Shown: one piece after another, positions 1 to 6,322 of the stretch
How positions within the stretch are numbered: the first letter of the stretch is position 1
Layout of the letters: each line of letters starts with the position of its first letter
Virus record (IMG/VR): IMGVR_UViG_3300047444_000343
Span: 1 to 24,331 of that record
From: a virus
Strand: one strand, 5' to 3'
DNA length: 24,331 bases
Program-made: the position numbers and the translations under genes
The notes under the pieces: model-generated
The model's database searches: none
Told to the model about the DNA's origin: nothing
The model's input: only the letters and a program-made list of their open reading frames with translations

Positions 1-251
1 CCCAGCGCTCTCGAGCCCGTATTGCCACGCTGGAGAACGCGGCAAAATATAGCGCGCAGGAGATCGGGAACCGTGCGGTGCAGGGCAAACGCCGGCACTA
101 CGCGGAGCAGATCGACCCGGAGCACAAGCTGCCACCCGATGAGCTAGAGCGGAGGATTCGCCGCAAAGACGAGGCGAGCATGGAGCGGGCACGACTGGCC
201 AAGATTGAGCGACGGATGTTGCGGGAGCAGTACGGGCAAGACCCGGCATAG
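1..251 (+). CDS. Unrecognised protein, 5' end outside the window
   Basis: The reading frame is open from base 3 to the TAG at 249-251, giving 82 residues of a C-terminal part. The product is highly charged and probably helical, rich in Arg, Lys and Glu, with a run of heptad-like spacing toward its end (LERRIRRKDEAS, then RLAKIERRMLREQ). It has no cysteine cluster or known catalytic motif. It lies 5' of another small unrecognised gene whose ribosome binding site begins at the stop codon, so the two are probably co-transcribed. I do not recognise the family. The charged helical character would fit a nucleic-acid-associated protein, but that is a guess. The true start and full length cannot be seen. 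Confidence 0.6.
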   Translation, partial: QRSRARIATLENAAKYSAQEIGNRAVQGKRRHYAEQIDPEHKLPPDELERRIRRKDEASMERARLAKIERRMLREQYGQDPA

Positions 252-262
252 GAGAAATGAAC

Positions 263-619
263 ATGGCAATGGACCGACAAGAAGCAGAGCGCTTGGCTAC
301 CCAGATCAACAATGAGGCGAAGTGGGCCTGGGGATCTCAGTGGCACGCTGAAGCCAAGATCAACTCCTGGACGGGCGGGTGGTACGTCAAGGCGTGGCAA
401 GGCGATACCGAAGAGGATGAGGAAAACAATAGCTACACCTTCGAGTTCAAATCTTCCTGGTTCAAGACACGGCAAGGGCTGTGGGAAGAGCAGCGCGACG
501 CTAGAGAAGAGAAGTTCCTAAAGGACTGGGAAGAGAAGCTGGTCAAGCAAGGGTATTCCAGGGAGTGGGCCGCTGAGAGCGCAGTGTGGGAACTCCATGT
601 GAGAAACGGCGGTGACTGA
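263..619 (+). CDS. Small tryptophan-rich protein of unknown function
   Basis: Predicted length is 118 residues from ATG 263. ATG 257 is also in frame, but the GGAG at 251-254 sits only two bases from it and eight bases from ATG 263, so the latter is preferred. The product has an aromatic central segment with repeated Trp (WAWGSQWHAEAKINSWTGGW), an acidic turn (DTEEDEEN), and a charged helical C-terminal half. The middle looks like an alternating beta-hairpin. There is no signal peptide and no membrane segment. I do not recognise the family. Position ahead of the recombination genes suggests an early phage gene. Confidence 0.65.
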   Translation: MAMDRQEAERLATQINNEAKWAWGSQWHAEAKINSWTGGWYVKAWQGDTEEDEENNSYTFEFKSSWFKTRQGLWEEQRDAREEKFLKDWEEKLVKQGYSREWAAESAVWELHVRNGGD

Positions 620-791
620 GTAGCAGACAAAAAGTGACCGCCTGAGTTCTTGCAGGAAGCAGGCGGTCGAGAGTAATCGTAGCAATTCGGTTCGGTTGGA
701 GACAGCACCTCCAATCCATGAAATGGCCCACAGTAATAGGCGAGAAAGCCTAGAAGGGCCTAGAAAGACTTCTCCCAGAAAGGGAATAGCT
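620..791. promoter_or_regulatory. Structured intergenic leader upstream of bet
   Basis: This gene-free stretch holds three stem-loops. The first has arms GACCGCCTG (636-644) and CAGGCGGTC (660-668) with a 15-base loop. The second pairs 694-701 with 709-716 around a 7-base loop, allowing one G-T pair. The third is TAGGC (737-741) with GCCTA (748-752); the octamer GCCTAGAA is repeated directly at 748-755 and 758-765. No T-run follows any stem, so a classic intrinsic terminator is unlikely. I see no confident -35/-10 pair. Operator sites or a structured mRNA leader for the recombination operon are the likeliest readings. Confidence 0.45.
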
Positions 792-1868
792 ATGGACAAG
801 AGTATAGCACAGAGCCTCGTACCCGTTGAAACTGGCCACGGATTCACGGGTGAGCAGATCGAGATCATCAAGAACTCAGTGGCCAAAGGTGTCAGCGATC
901 AGGAGCTGGCGTACTTCCTGGAAGTGTGCCGAAGCACGGGGCTCAATCCGCTGCACCGGCAAATCTACGCGATCATGCGTAGCGGGAAGATGACGATTCA
1001 GACGGGCATCGATGGGTACCGCTTACTCGCCCATCGCTCCAGGCGGCACGTAGGGACCGATGACGCGGTCTATGACACTGAGACAGCAGCACACCCGAAC
1101 AAGGCCACGGTGACCGTCTACAAGTGGGTAGCGGGTCAGAGATGCGCCTACACGGCGACAGCGCGCTGGAAGGAATACGTGCAAGAGTCTAGCCCGATGT
1201 GGAACAAGATGCCGTACCTGATGCTGGCCAAGGTCGCCGAAAGCCTTGCCTTGCGGAAAGCCTTCCCAGCGGAGACGAGTGGACTCTACACGGATGAGGA
1301 GATGATGCAGGCCGATCGGGTGGATAACAGCGCGCCGGCCCAGATCGCCGCTCCGGTGATCACTGAGGTGATAGAGGAAGCTCAGACACGCTTGCTGGAG
1401 ATGACACCAGAACAGATCGAGGACACAATTGCACGAGCTCAGGCGACCTATCCAGGCAACCGCACGAACGCATTACCAGAACCCACGCCTATACGAAAAC
1501 ACAAGACCGAGAGACCTGAGGCGCCGGCAAAAAGCATCGAACAGTTGGAGCAGGAACTCAAGGCCCGTGCGTTGGGACTCGGACTGACTGAAGAGCAATA
1601 CGACAAATCTCGTGAGCACCACGGTACCTATGCCGCGACTGAAGAAGCGCTCAACGTCTACGAAGCCAGGCAGAGGCATATACAGCAGGCCATCCTCACC
1701 AGTGACCAGCGCCAGAAGATTCGGCGTATGGCCGCACCGCTGATGCTTCCTGACGGCGAACTCAGCGAGATATGCGCGCAGCATGGCAACGACTTCGAGC
1801 AGATCATGAAGGATCTCGGCCAACTTGTGGATCAGGCTGGCGTTGCCGCTAGCAGGAGGAACCACTGA
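792..1868 (+). CDS. bet: Single-strand annealing recombinase, Bet/RecT type
   Basis: The protein anneals complementary single strands during phage recombination and repair. The first 190 or so residues match the lambda Beta branch of the RecT family: TGLNPLHRQIYAI, then MTIQTGIDGYRLLAH, a VTVYKWVAGQ strand pair, PMWNKMPYLMLAKVAESLAL and RKAFPAETSGLYTDEEMMQA. The C-terminal 150 residues are charged and helical and are not recognised; C-terminal parts in this family often bind single-strand binding protein. The frame is open from 696, but the start at ATG 792 is chosen because AGAAAGGGAA lies just upstream and family similarity begins soon after; it gives 358 residues. The stop overlaps the next start by one base (TGATG), so translation is coupled to the nuclease gene. 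Confidence 0.9.
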   Translation: MDKSIAQSLVPVETGHGFTGEQIEIIKNSVAKGVSDQELAYFLEVCRSTGLNPLHRQIYAIMRSGKMTIQTGIDGYRLLAHRSRRHVGTDDAVYDTETAAHPNKATVTVYKWVAGQRCAYTATARWKEYVQESSPMWNKMPYLMLAKVAESLALRKAFPAETSGLYTDEEMMQADRVDNSAPAQIAAPVITEVIEEAQTRLLEMTPEQIEDTIARAQATYPGNRTNALPEPTPIRKHKTERPEAPAKSIEQLEQELKARALGLGLTEEQYDKSREHHGTYAATEEALNVYEARQRHIQQAILTSDQRQKIRRMAAPLMLPDGELSEICAQHGNDFEQIMKDLGQLVDQAGVAASRRNH

Positions 1869-2278
1869 TGGTTGCCAAACGGAAGCTGCCTGATCCACTG
1901 GCTGTCCTACGACGGGAGACGGTGGCGGCTAACCGAGACAAGCACGAGCTCGCCTACTTCCAGCATGTGGCGCTGCCGCTTGCGATGGCCGGTTACCCAC
2001 GACCGAAACCACAGGTGATGCTCATTCCCGGCCGCCGCTACCGCTACGACTATGGCTACTACGAGGCCCTATTGGCGATCGAGATCCAGGGGCAAATCTG
2101 GCAGAAGGGTGGACACACCAGCGGACGAGGGCTCACGCGCGATGCCGAGAAGCTGAACGCGCTGACCTGTATCGGCTGGAAGCTCCTGATCATCACCCCC
2201 GAGATGATTGACAGCGGCGAGGCATTCGACTGGACCGAACGCGCGCTCCGTTCCGCCGGCGTGAGAGGAGCGACCTGA
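1868..2278 (+). CDS. Small PD-(D/E)xK-type nuclease
   Basis: Predicted 136 residues. The core RYRYDYGYYEALLAIEIQG, followed by WQKGGHTSGRG and TRDAEKLNALTCIGWKLLIITPEMI, has the layout of the PD-(D/E)xK endonuclease fold seen in Vsr- and DUF559-like proteins. Asp61, Glu72-x-Gln74 and Lys95 are candidate catalytic positions, with the usual lysine apparently migrated to the following helix. Coupled by one-base overlap to the annealing protein, it may serve as the recombination nuclease or a junction resolvase. It is far smaller than lambda Exo or RecE, so resection is uncertain. Substrate is inference; the fold assignment is fairly good. Confidence 0.65.
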   Translation: MVAKRKLPDPLAVLRRETVAANRDKHELAYFQHVALPLAMAGYPRPKPQVMLIPGRRYRYDYGYYEALLAIEIQGQIWQKGGHTSGRGLTRDAEKLNALTCIGWKLLIITPEMIDSGEAFDWTERALRSAGVRGAT

Positions 2279-2535
2279 TGACTAGAACACAACGACCACG
2301 ACCACGGCGAAGGACGAGCGTCTTGACTGGTTCCTTCGGCAGTCGTGAATGCTTCGCCACTGAGGAAGACTGGCAGGAGTACCAGGATGTGCTAGCCCGT
2401 CTGCAGATGATCGCACTGGGACATGTGATGGATGGGGAGGAGAGACGGCCGGCACAAGGGTTTCGGATGACTCCGGCACACCAGCCAAACAAGCGCAAAA
2501 GAGCATTTGAGCGACAGGCAAAGGAGACAGCATGA
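2278..2535 (+). CDS. Small basic protein of unknown function
   Basis: 85 residues, starting inside the stop of the nuclease gene (TGATG). It begins with an Arg/Pro-rich stretch (TRTQRPRPRRRTSV), has an acidic helical middle (ATEEDWQEYQDVLARLQMIALG), and ends with a Lys/Arg-rich tail closing in ETA. I do not recognise it. Its last codons and stop coincide with the first copy of the 19-bp repeat that bounds the methyltransferase gene. Confidence 0.55.
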   Translation: MTRTQRPRPRRRTSVLTGSFGSRECFATEEDWQEYQDVLARLQMIALGHVMDGEERRPAQGFRMTPAHQPNKRKRAFERQAKETA

Positions 2536-2540
2536 ACAGT
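2522..2540 (+). repeat. 19-bp direct repeat, copy 1, at methyltransferase start
   Basis: AGGAGACAGCATGAACAGT occurs here and again, exactly, at 3610-3628. It contains the ribosome binding site, the end of the upstream gene (ETA-stop) and the start (MNS) of the next one. The match stops at both edges. Confidence 0.9.
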
Positions 2541-3623
2541 GATCTGCCGGTGGACCAGATCATCCAGGGGGATGCGCTCCGTGTGCTGCGGTCCTTGCCG
2601 CATGAGAGTGTGCAGACGGTCGTGACGAGCCCCCCTTACTGGAACCTACGCGACTATGGTGCGCCGGGTCAGTACGGCTTGGAGAAGACGCTCGATGAGT
2701 ACCTGCATACGATGGTCGCCGTCTTCGAGGAGGTGCGGCGCGTCCTCCGGAGCGATGGCACCCTGTGGCTGAATTTGGGAGATTCCTATGCTGGTAGCTG
2801 GGGCGCTCAAGGGCGTAAAGACTCCGACGTGATGTATTCACCGGTGTCTCGATCTGAGATCGAGACACACCCACACCGAGGACACAACACAGGTAGCCTC
2901 AGATCCACTCCTGGGTTGAAGTCAAAAGATCTGATGGGGATTCCGTGGCGAATTGCCTTTGCGCTCCAGGCAGATGGCTGGTATCTGCGCTCAGACATCA
3001 TCTGGCACAAATCGAACCCTATGCCGGAGAGCGTGCAGGATCGGCCTACGAAGGCGCATGAGTATCTGTTCCTGCTCTCGAAGTCGGAGCGGTACTTCTA
3101 CGATGCAGCTGCAATCAGGGAGCCGGCACGCGATCTGAGTCGCTACACCAAGATGCCGGATGGTTGGGACACAGGCGCTGGTGCTCATGGATCATTCCAC
3201 CGAAACGGCCGCGAGAAAGGCGCCCGCGTTGCTTATCAACGCGGGCATAGTCGGAGGCATGCTGGATTTAATGACCGATGGGATCTCATGGACCGCTCTG
3301 AGCAGATGGCTCATGGAGCTAATAAGCGCTCAGTCTGGACAGTAGCAACCCATCCTTTCCCAGAGGCGCACTTCGCCACCTTCCCGCCGGCGTTGGTCGA
3401 GCCGTGTATCCTGGCTGGCTGTCCTGCTGGTGGCATCGTGCTTGACCCATTTGGTGGTAGCGGCACCGTCGGTGTGGTGGCCAGAACTCACAGCCGGCAC
3501 TACCTCCTCATCGAGCTCAACCCCAGTTACTGCGAGATGGCAGAGCAACGCATTCTCCGAGAGTCCGCACAGCCGGTGCTCTGGAGTGCGCCAGTAGAAC
3601 CCACACAAGAGGAGACAGCATGA
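2532..3623 (+). CDS. DNA methyltransferase, beta class (N4-cytosine or N6-adenine)
   Basis: 363 residues. It transfers methyl groups from S-adenosylmethionine to exocyclic amino groups in DNA. The catalytic motif IV appears first, as VVTSPPYWNLRDYG (SPPY at 33-36), and the AdoMet-binding motif I comes late, as DPFGGSGT (305-312), the order that defines the beta class. The stretch WRIAFALQADGWYLRSDIIW and the following KSNPMPESVQDRPTKAHEYLFLLSK are typical of phage and type II enzymes of this group. No restriction enzyme is adjacent, so it is probably an orphan enzyme protecting phage DNA or affecting regulation. The start overlaps the previous stop by four bases. The target site cannot be read from sequence. 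The gene sits exactly between two 19-bp direct repeats. Confidence 0.92.
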   Translation: MNSDLPVDQIIQGDALRVLRSLPHESVQTVVTSPPYWNLRDYGAPGQYGLEKTLDEYLHTMVAVFEEVRRVLRSDGTLWLNLGDSYAGSWGAQGRKDSDVMYSPVSRSEIETHPHRGHNTGSLRSTPGLKSKDLMGIPWRIAFALQADGWYLRSDIIWHKSNPMPESVQDRPTKAHEYLFLLSKSERYFYDAAAIREPARDLSRYTKMPDGWDTGAGAHGSFHRNGREKGARVAYQRGHSRRHAGFNDRWDLMDRSEQMAHGANKRSVWTVATHPFPEAHFATFPPALVEPCILAGCPAGGIVLDPFGGSGTVGVVARTHSRHYLLIELNPSYCEMAEQRILRESAQPVLWSAPVEPTQEETA

Positions 3624-3628
3624 ACAGT
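3610..3628 (+). repeat. 19-bp direct repeat, copy 2, at methyltransferase end
   Basis: Exact second copy of AGGAGACAGCATGAACAGT. Here it encodes the last residues of the methyltransferase (ETA-stop) and the start (MNS) of the small membrane protein, in the same relative frames as copy 1. Confidence 0.9.
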
Positions 3629-3799
3629 ACAACAGTCATGGCGATCGGTCTGCTGCTGGCGGCATTCTTCGTGGCGCTCTCGCTGTTCGTGATGGCAGCG
3701 TTTCGCGATGCGCCGCCTGATCCCCAGGAGATCGAGCTGAACCGGCAGGATCTGGAGCGGATCGCAGAGTACCGACGGCTGCAGAGCCGGGGATGGTAA
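3620..3799 (+). CDS. Small single-pass membrane protein
   Basis: 59 residues; its start overlaps the methyltransferase stop by four bases and has a strong GGAGA site inside the 19-bp repeat. Residues about 6-28 (VMAIGLLLAAFFVALSLFV and following) form one clear hydrophobic helix, followed by RDAPPDPQE and a charged, probably helical tail (IELNRQDLERIAEYRRLQS). The layout suggests insertion in the inner membrane with a cytoplasmic tail, though topology is not certain. It is too small and too early in the genome to call a holin or spanin. Function unknown. Confidence 0.7.
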   Translation: MNSTTVMAIGLLLAAFFVALSLFVMAAFRDAPPDPQEIELNRQDLERIAEYRRLQSRGW

Positions 3800-3854
3800 G
3801 TCTCGTCGTCGTGGAATAGCGGTGCCAGAGCGGCACTAGAAATAGTCGTGAAAC

Positions 3855-5390
3855 ATGGCGGCAAGCTTCCCCGGGCAAACTGGTGGCGGGAAGAAACCCA
3901 GACCGCGCAGGGAGCCAGTTCCTCTCAAGCCAGTAGAACCTATCAACACGGAGGCTGAACGGAACTTGCTTGGCAAGCTGTTCCGCTGCCCCGAGGATGT
4001 GCCGCTGGTGTTGGAGATGCTGAGGAGCCAGGACTTCTTCGATCACCGGCACGAGGTGGTCTTTGAGGCGTTCTCTCGTATTGCTGCGCGAGAGGAACTG
4101 ATCACTCCGGCGTTGGCGGACGAAGAACTCAAACGCATGGGCAAATTGGGGCTGGTGAAGCAGGTCTACATCCACGAGTTGGAGAGTGGTCTGAGTCCCT
4201 TTGATGACGCCCTGGCGCTGGCGGGTGTGGTCTTTGAGGATTCCCTGAAACGTCAAGAGATGGGGATCGGCGCGGAACTGATGACCGGTATGCTCAGTCC
4301 AGAGCTCGCGATGGCTAAGTTGGAATTGCTGCAGCAGCGCCGACTGAATCACTCGCTTGCCACGAATAAACCGACCGCAGGGATGTTGGTCGAGGACGTG
4401 GAGGCGCAAGCCGTATCCTGGTTGTGGCATCGTCGGATCGCACGTGGGAAAGTGACGATGCTTGATGGTGATCCTGGCGTCGGGAAAGGCTTCCTGACGC
4501 TTGATATAGCGGCGCGTGTGAGCCGTGGCGCAACGCTGCCGCATGATCCACGGCCACACGCCCATCCTGCCAATGTCCTGCTCTTCACGCCTGAAGATGA
4601 TGTTGCCGACACCATCAGGCCACGTCTGGAGGCGGCAGGCGCGGATCTGCACCGTATCCGCTCCATCGCCACTACGGCGCACACTGATCCCGAGACGGGC
4701 ATGATGAATGAGCGCATGCTCTCCATCCCTCGCGATGTGCCGCTTCTCGAGGAGGTGATCATGCGCGAAGGCATTGAGCTGCTGATCATTGATCCAATTA
4801 CCGCCGTTTTGGATGCTGGCGTGAAGACCAACAACGATACCGAGGTAAGAAGTGCGCTCATGCCACTTGCCACGATGGGAATGCGCACCAATTGCGCGAT
4901 CCTGGTCGTGCGTCACCTGAATAAGAGTGGAGGGGACAATGCCCTGTACCGTGGAGGTGGCTCGATTGCCTTTGTGGGGCTCGCTCGAGTTGGCTTGATG
5001 CTTGTGGCGCATCCTGATGGTGACGCCAAACGAGTACTGGCACCAGTAAAGTCCAATATCGGCCGGCAAGGGGATGCGCTCGCCTTCTCCTTTGCCTCTG
5101 ACGCCCAGGATGCCATTCCTCGCATTGTCTGGGATGACGAGGTGGTGCAGTACGACACCAAGACACTGCTGACCACGCGGGTATCTGATCAGCGGCGCGA
5201 GATCATCCAGGTGATCAAGGATGCTGGCCCTGGCGCAGAAGTCGGACCGAATGAAATTGCACAAGTCCTTGGCTTTGCTGGAGACGTATCCAAGGAGAAC
5301 TCGTTACGCAACATGCTCCGCAAAATGGTGAAGGCCGAAGCCCTTGCATCCCGGAGTTATGGCAAATATTGTCTCCCAGATCGACTGTAA
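3855..5390 (+). CDS. Replicative helicase-like ATPase, DnaB-N domain plus RepA core
   Basis: 511 residues. Residues about 30-150 (INTEAERNLLGKLF, DVPLVLEMLRSQDFFDHRHEVVFEAF) resemble the helical N-terminal domain of DnaB, which binds primase and loader. The ATPase core follows: Walker A GDPGVGKG at 205-212 within KVTMLDGDPGVGKGFLTLDIAARV, a Walker B at LLIIDPITAVL (Asp313), and the sensor-like VVRHLNKSGG, which places it with RepA/AAA_25 hexameric helicases. The last 80 residues look like a winged helix (GPNEIAQVLGF, LRNMLRKMVKAEAL). It probably unwinds DNA at the phage origin. The ribosome binding site is weak. The repeat array immediately downstream is a likely place for it to act. The N-terminal 25 residues are basic and proline-rich. 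Confidence 0.85.
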   Translation: MAASFPGQTGGGKKPRPRREPVPLKPVEPINTEAERNLLGKLFRCPEDVPLVLEMLRSQDFFDHRHEVVFEAFSRIAAREELITPALADEELKRMGKLGLVKQVYIHELESGLSPFDDALALAGVVFEDSLKRQEMGIGAELMTGMLSPELAMAKLELLQQRRLNHSLATNKPTAGMLVEDVEAQAVSWLWHRRIARGKVTMLDGDPGVGKGFLTLDIAARVSRGATLPHDPRPHAHPANVLLFTPEDDVADTIRPRLEAAGADLHRIRSIATTAHTDPETGMMNERMLSIPRDVPLLEEVIMREGIELLIIDPITAVLDAGVKTNNDTEVRSALMPLATMGMRTNCAILVVRHLNKSGGDNALYRGGGSIAFVGLARVGLMLVAHPDGDAKRVLAPVKSNIGRQGDALAFSFASDAQDAIPRIVWDDEVVQYDTKTLLTTRVSDQRREIIQVIKDAGPGAEVGPNEIAQVLGFAGDVSKENSLRNMLRKMVKAEALASRSYGKYCLPDRL

Positions 5391-5602
5391 TGGTCTCTCT
5401 ATAAAAGGTGGTTACAGTGATGATGATGATTACAGTGATTACGATGGTTACACTGATTACACTCCGTTTGAATTGCCGAGTGTAATCAGTTGGTAGGAAG
5501 TGTAACTGTCTAGATGATTGGTAACACTCCTGAATTTCCCCGAACTGTAATCAGTGTCACCGTTTTTGGATGCGTGCGCGCACGCGCGCGAGGAGAAAAT
5601 AC
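5391..5602. repeat. Iteron-like repeat region, candidate origin or operator array
   Basis: Gene-free stretch of 212 bases after the helicase gene. Copies in + orientation: GGTTACAGTGAT (5410-5421), GATTACAGTGAT (5428-5439), GGTTACACTGAT (5446-5457) and GATTACACT (5455-5463). Copies in opposite orientation: AGTGTAATCAGT (5479-5490), AGTGTAACTGT (5499-5509) and ACTGTAATCAGT (5544-5555). The first three forward copies start 18 bases apart. Arms 5452-5464 and 5478-5490 form a perfect 13-bp inverted repeat with a 13-base loop. No T-run follows, so it is not an ordinary terminator. Iterons for replication initiation, or clustered repressor sites, both fit. Confidence 0.65.
5571..5590. other. Alternating purine-pyrimidine tract
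   Basis: TGCGTGCGCGCACGCGCGCG is a nearly perfect alternating purine-pyrimidine run with a central TGCGCGCA palindrome, a sequence type that can adopt Z-DNA under negative supercoiling. It separates the repeat array from the AGGAG ribosome binding site of the next gene. Confidence 0.5.
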
Positions 5603-5779
5603 GTGTTAGACCAGGAACTGCCTGAGACGGAGCCTCCACAGCATTGCGTTTATTGTGGTGAAGAATCGGAGTTCACTTGTGACGAGTGTAACGACCCCAT
5701 CTGTCATGACTGCTTTATTCTCGATGACGGTAGGACGGTCTGCATGGATTGTGATGGCGTCCTAGAAAGGTGGGGGTAA
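5603..5779 (+). CDS. Small zinc-binding protein, eight cysteines in four CxxC pairs
   Basis: 58 residues from GTG 5603, chosen because AGGAG (5591-5595) lies seven bases upstream. The in-frame ATG at 5570 would translate the alternating GCGC tract into an odd Arg-rich leader and has no binding site. After an acidic start the sequence runs CVYCGEESEFTCDECNDPIC, then HDC, and finally CMDC. That gives four C-x2-C pairs, enough for two structural zinc ions in a B-box or cross-brace style. Small zinc proteins of this kind often mediate protein contacts or act as antirepressors in phages. No specific family is claimed. Confidence 0.7.
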   Translation: MLDQELPETEPPQHCVYCGEESEFTCDECNDPICHDCFILDDGRTVCMDCDGVLERWG

Positions 5780-5783
5780 GTAG

Positions 5784-6089
5784 ATGGCTAGCATCGTGGA
5801 TGAGTTCGATGGTGATACCCAGGATCGGCTGTATATGCTCCTGTGGGACATGAAGGTCGGCGAACGCAGTGACTGGTTCCTGCCGGCAGAGAACCACATT
5901 GCGCGGCAAACGTGCTCCGCATTTCTCATCGCCGAGCAGCAGTTCGGGAAGTGGAAGGAGCAGCTCGCCGACCTCCTGGTGGATCTCAAGGTCGAAAGCA
6001 TGCTGCCCTTCAGTCGCGTCGATAGCCCAGGCGACTTCTGGATGGTCAACTACGGCAAGTATCGCCGATGGGGAGAAACAGCCGCATGA
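5784..6089 (+). CDS. Small acidic protein of unknown function
   Basis: 101 residues, five bases after the zinc protein stop; a GGTGGGGG purine run (5769-5776) precedes the start at a suitable distance. Segments LYMLLWDMKVGERSDWFLPAENHIARQTCSAFLIAEQQFGKWKEQLADLL suggest a mixed alpha/beta globular domain without known catalytic motifs. It ends with VNYGKYRRWGETAA. Its stop overlaps the next start by four bases. I do not recognise it. Confidence 0.6.
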   Translation: MASIVDEFDGDTQDRLYMLLWDMKVGERSDWFLPAENHIARQTCSAFLIAEQQFGKWKEQLADLLVDLKVESMLPFSRVDSPGDFWMVNYGKYRRWGETAA

Positions 6090-6322
6090 GCAAAGGCAAG
6101 AATCGCAAACCAAAGGCTGGCGAGTGGAGCAAATACGACATGAATGGCAGAATCATCGCGCTCCCTGCTGCCTGCGATCATTTCTGGCAACCTGGCGCAC
6201 TCGCCGATGGGTGGGAGAAATGTTGTCTCTGCGATGCCGTCAGACGCTACGTGCCTCCCTCACCACCAACATCGTATAGCCAAGGTGGCCCACCCCCGAA
6301 GAAGACGCTGACAGAAAAGTGA
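6086..6322 (+). CDS. Small putative zinc-ribbon protein
   Basis: 78 residues from ATG 6086. The frame is open from 6068, but the ATGA overlap with the preceding gene and the GGGGAGA at 6069-6075 favour the internal start. A basic leader (MSKGKNRKPKAGEW) precedes ACDHFWQPGALADGWEKCCLCDAVRR, where one Cys, one His and a C-x2-C pair could hold a zinc ion. The tail is proline-rich (YVPPSPPTSYSQGGPPPKK). It is the last gene before the non-coding boundary region. Function unknown. Confidence 0.6.
   Translation: MSKGKNRKPKAGEWSKYDMNGRIIALPAACDHFWQPGALADGWEKCCLCDAVRRYVPPSPPTSYSQGGPPPKKTLTEK

Noticed and set aside
3636-5264. 542-codon open frame on the - strand
   Set aside because: It is antisense to the well-supported helicase gene, has no ribosome binding site, and its predicted sequence (rich in His, Arg, Gln) shows no domain. 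It arises from codon bias of the + strand gene.
5452-5490. Intrinsic terminator after the helicase gene
   Set aside because: The 13-bp stem is strong, but no T-run follows and the arms are copies of the repeated unit.
5410-5555. CRISPR-like array
   Set aside because: Units are 9-12 bases, occur in both orientations and at irregular spacing after the first three copies; no spacer-repeat regularity or cas genes.
5570-5602. ATG 5570 as start of the zinc protein
   Set aside because: It would translate the alternating GCGC tract and the ribosome binding site itself; GTG 5603 has AGGAG at a proper distance.
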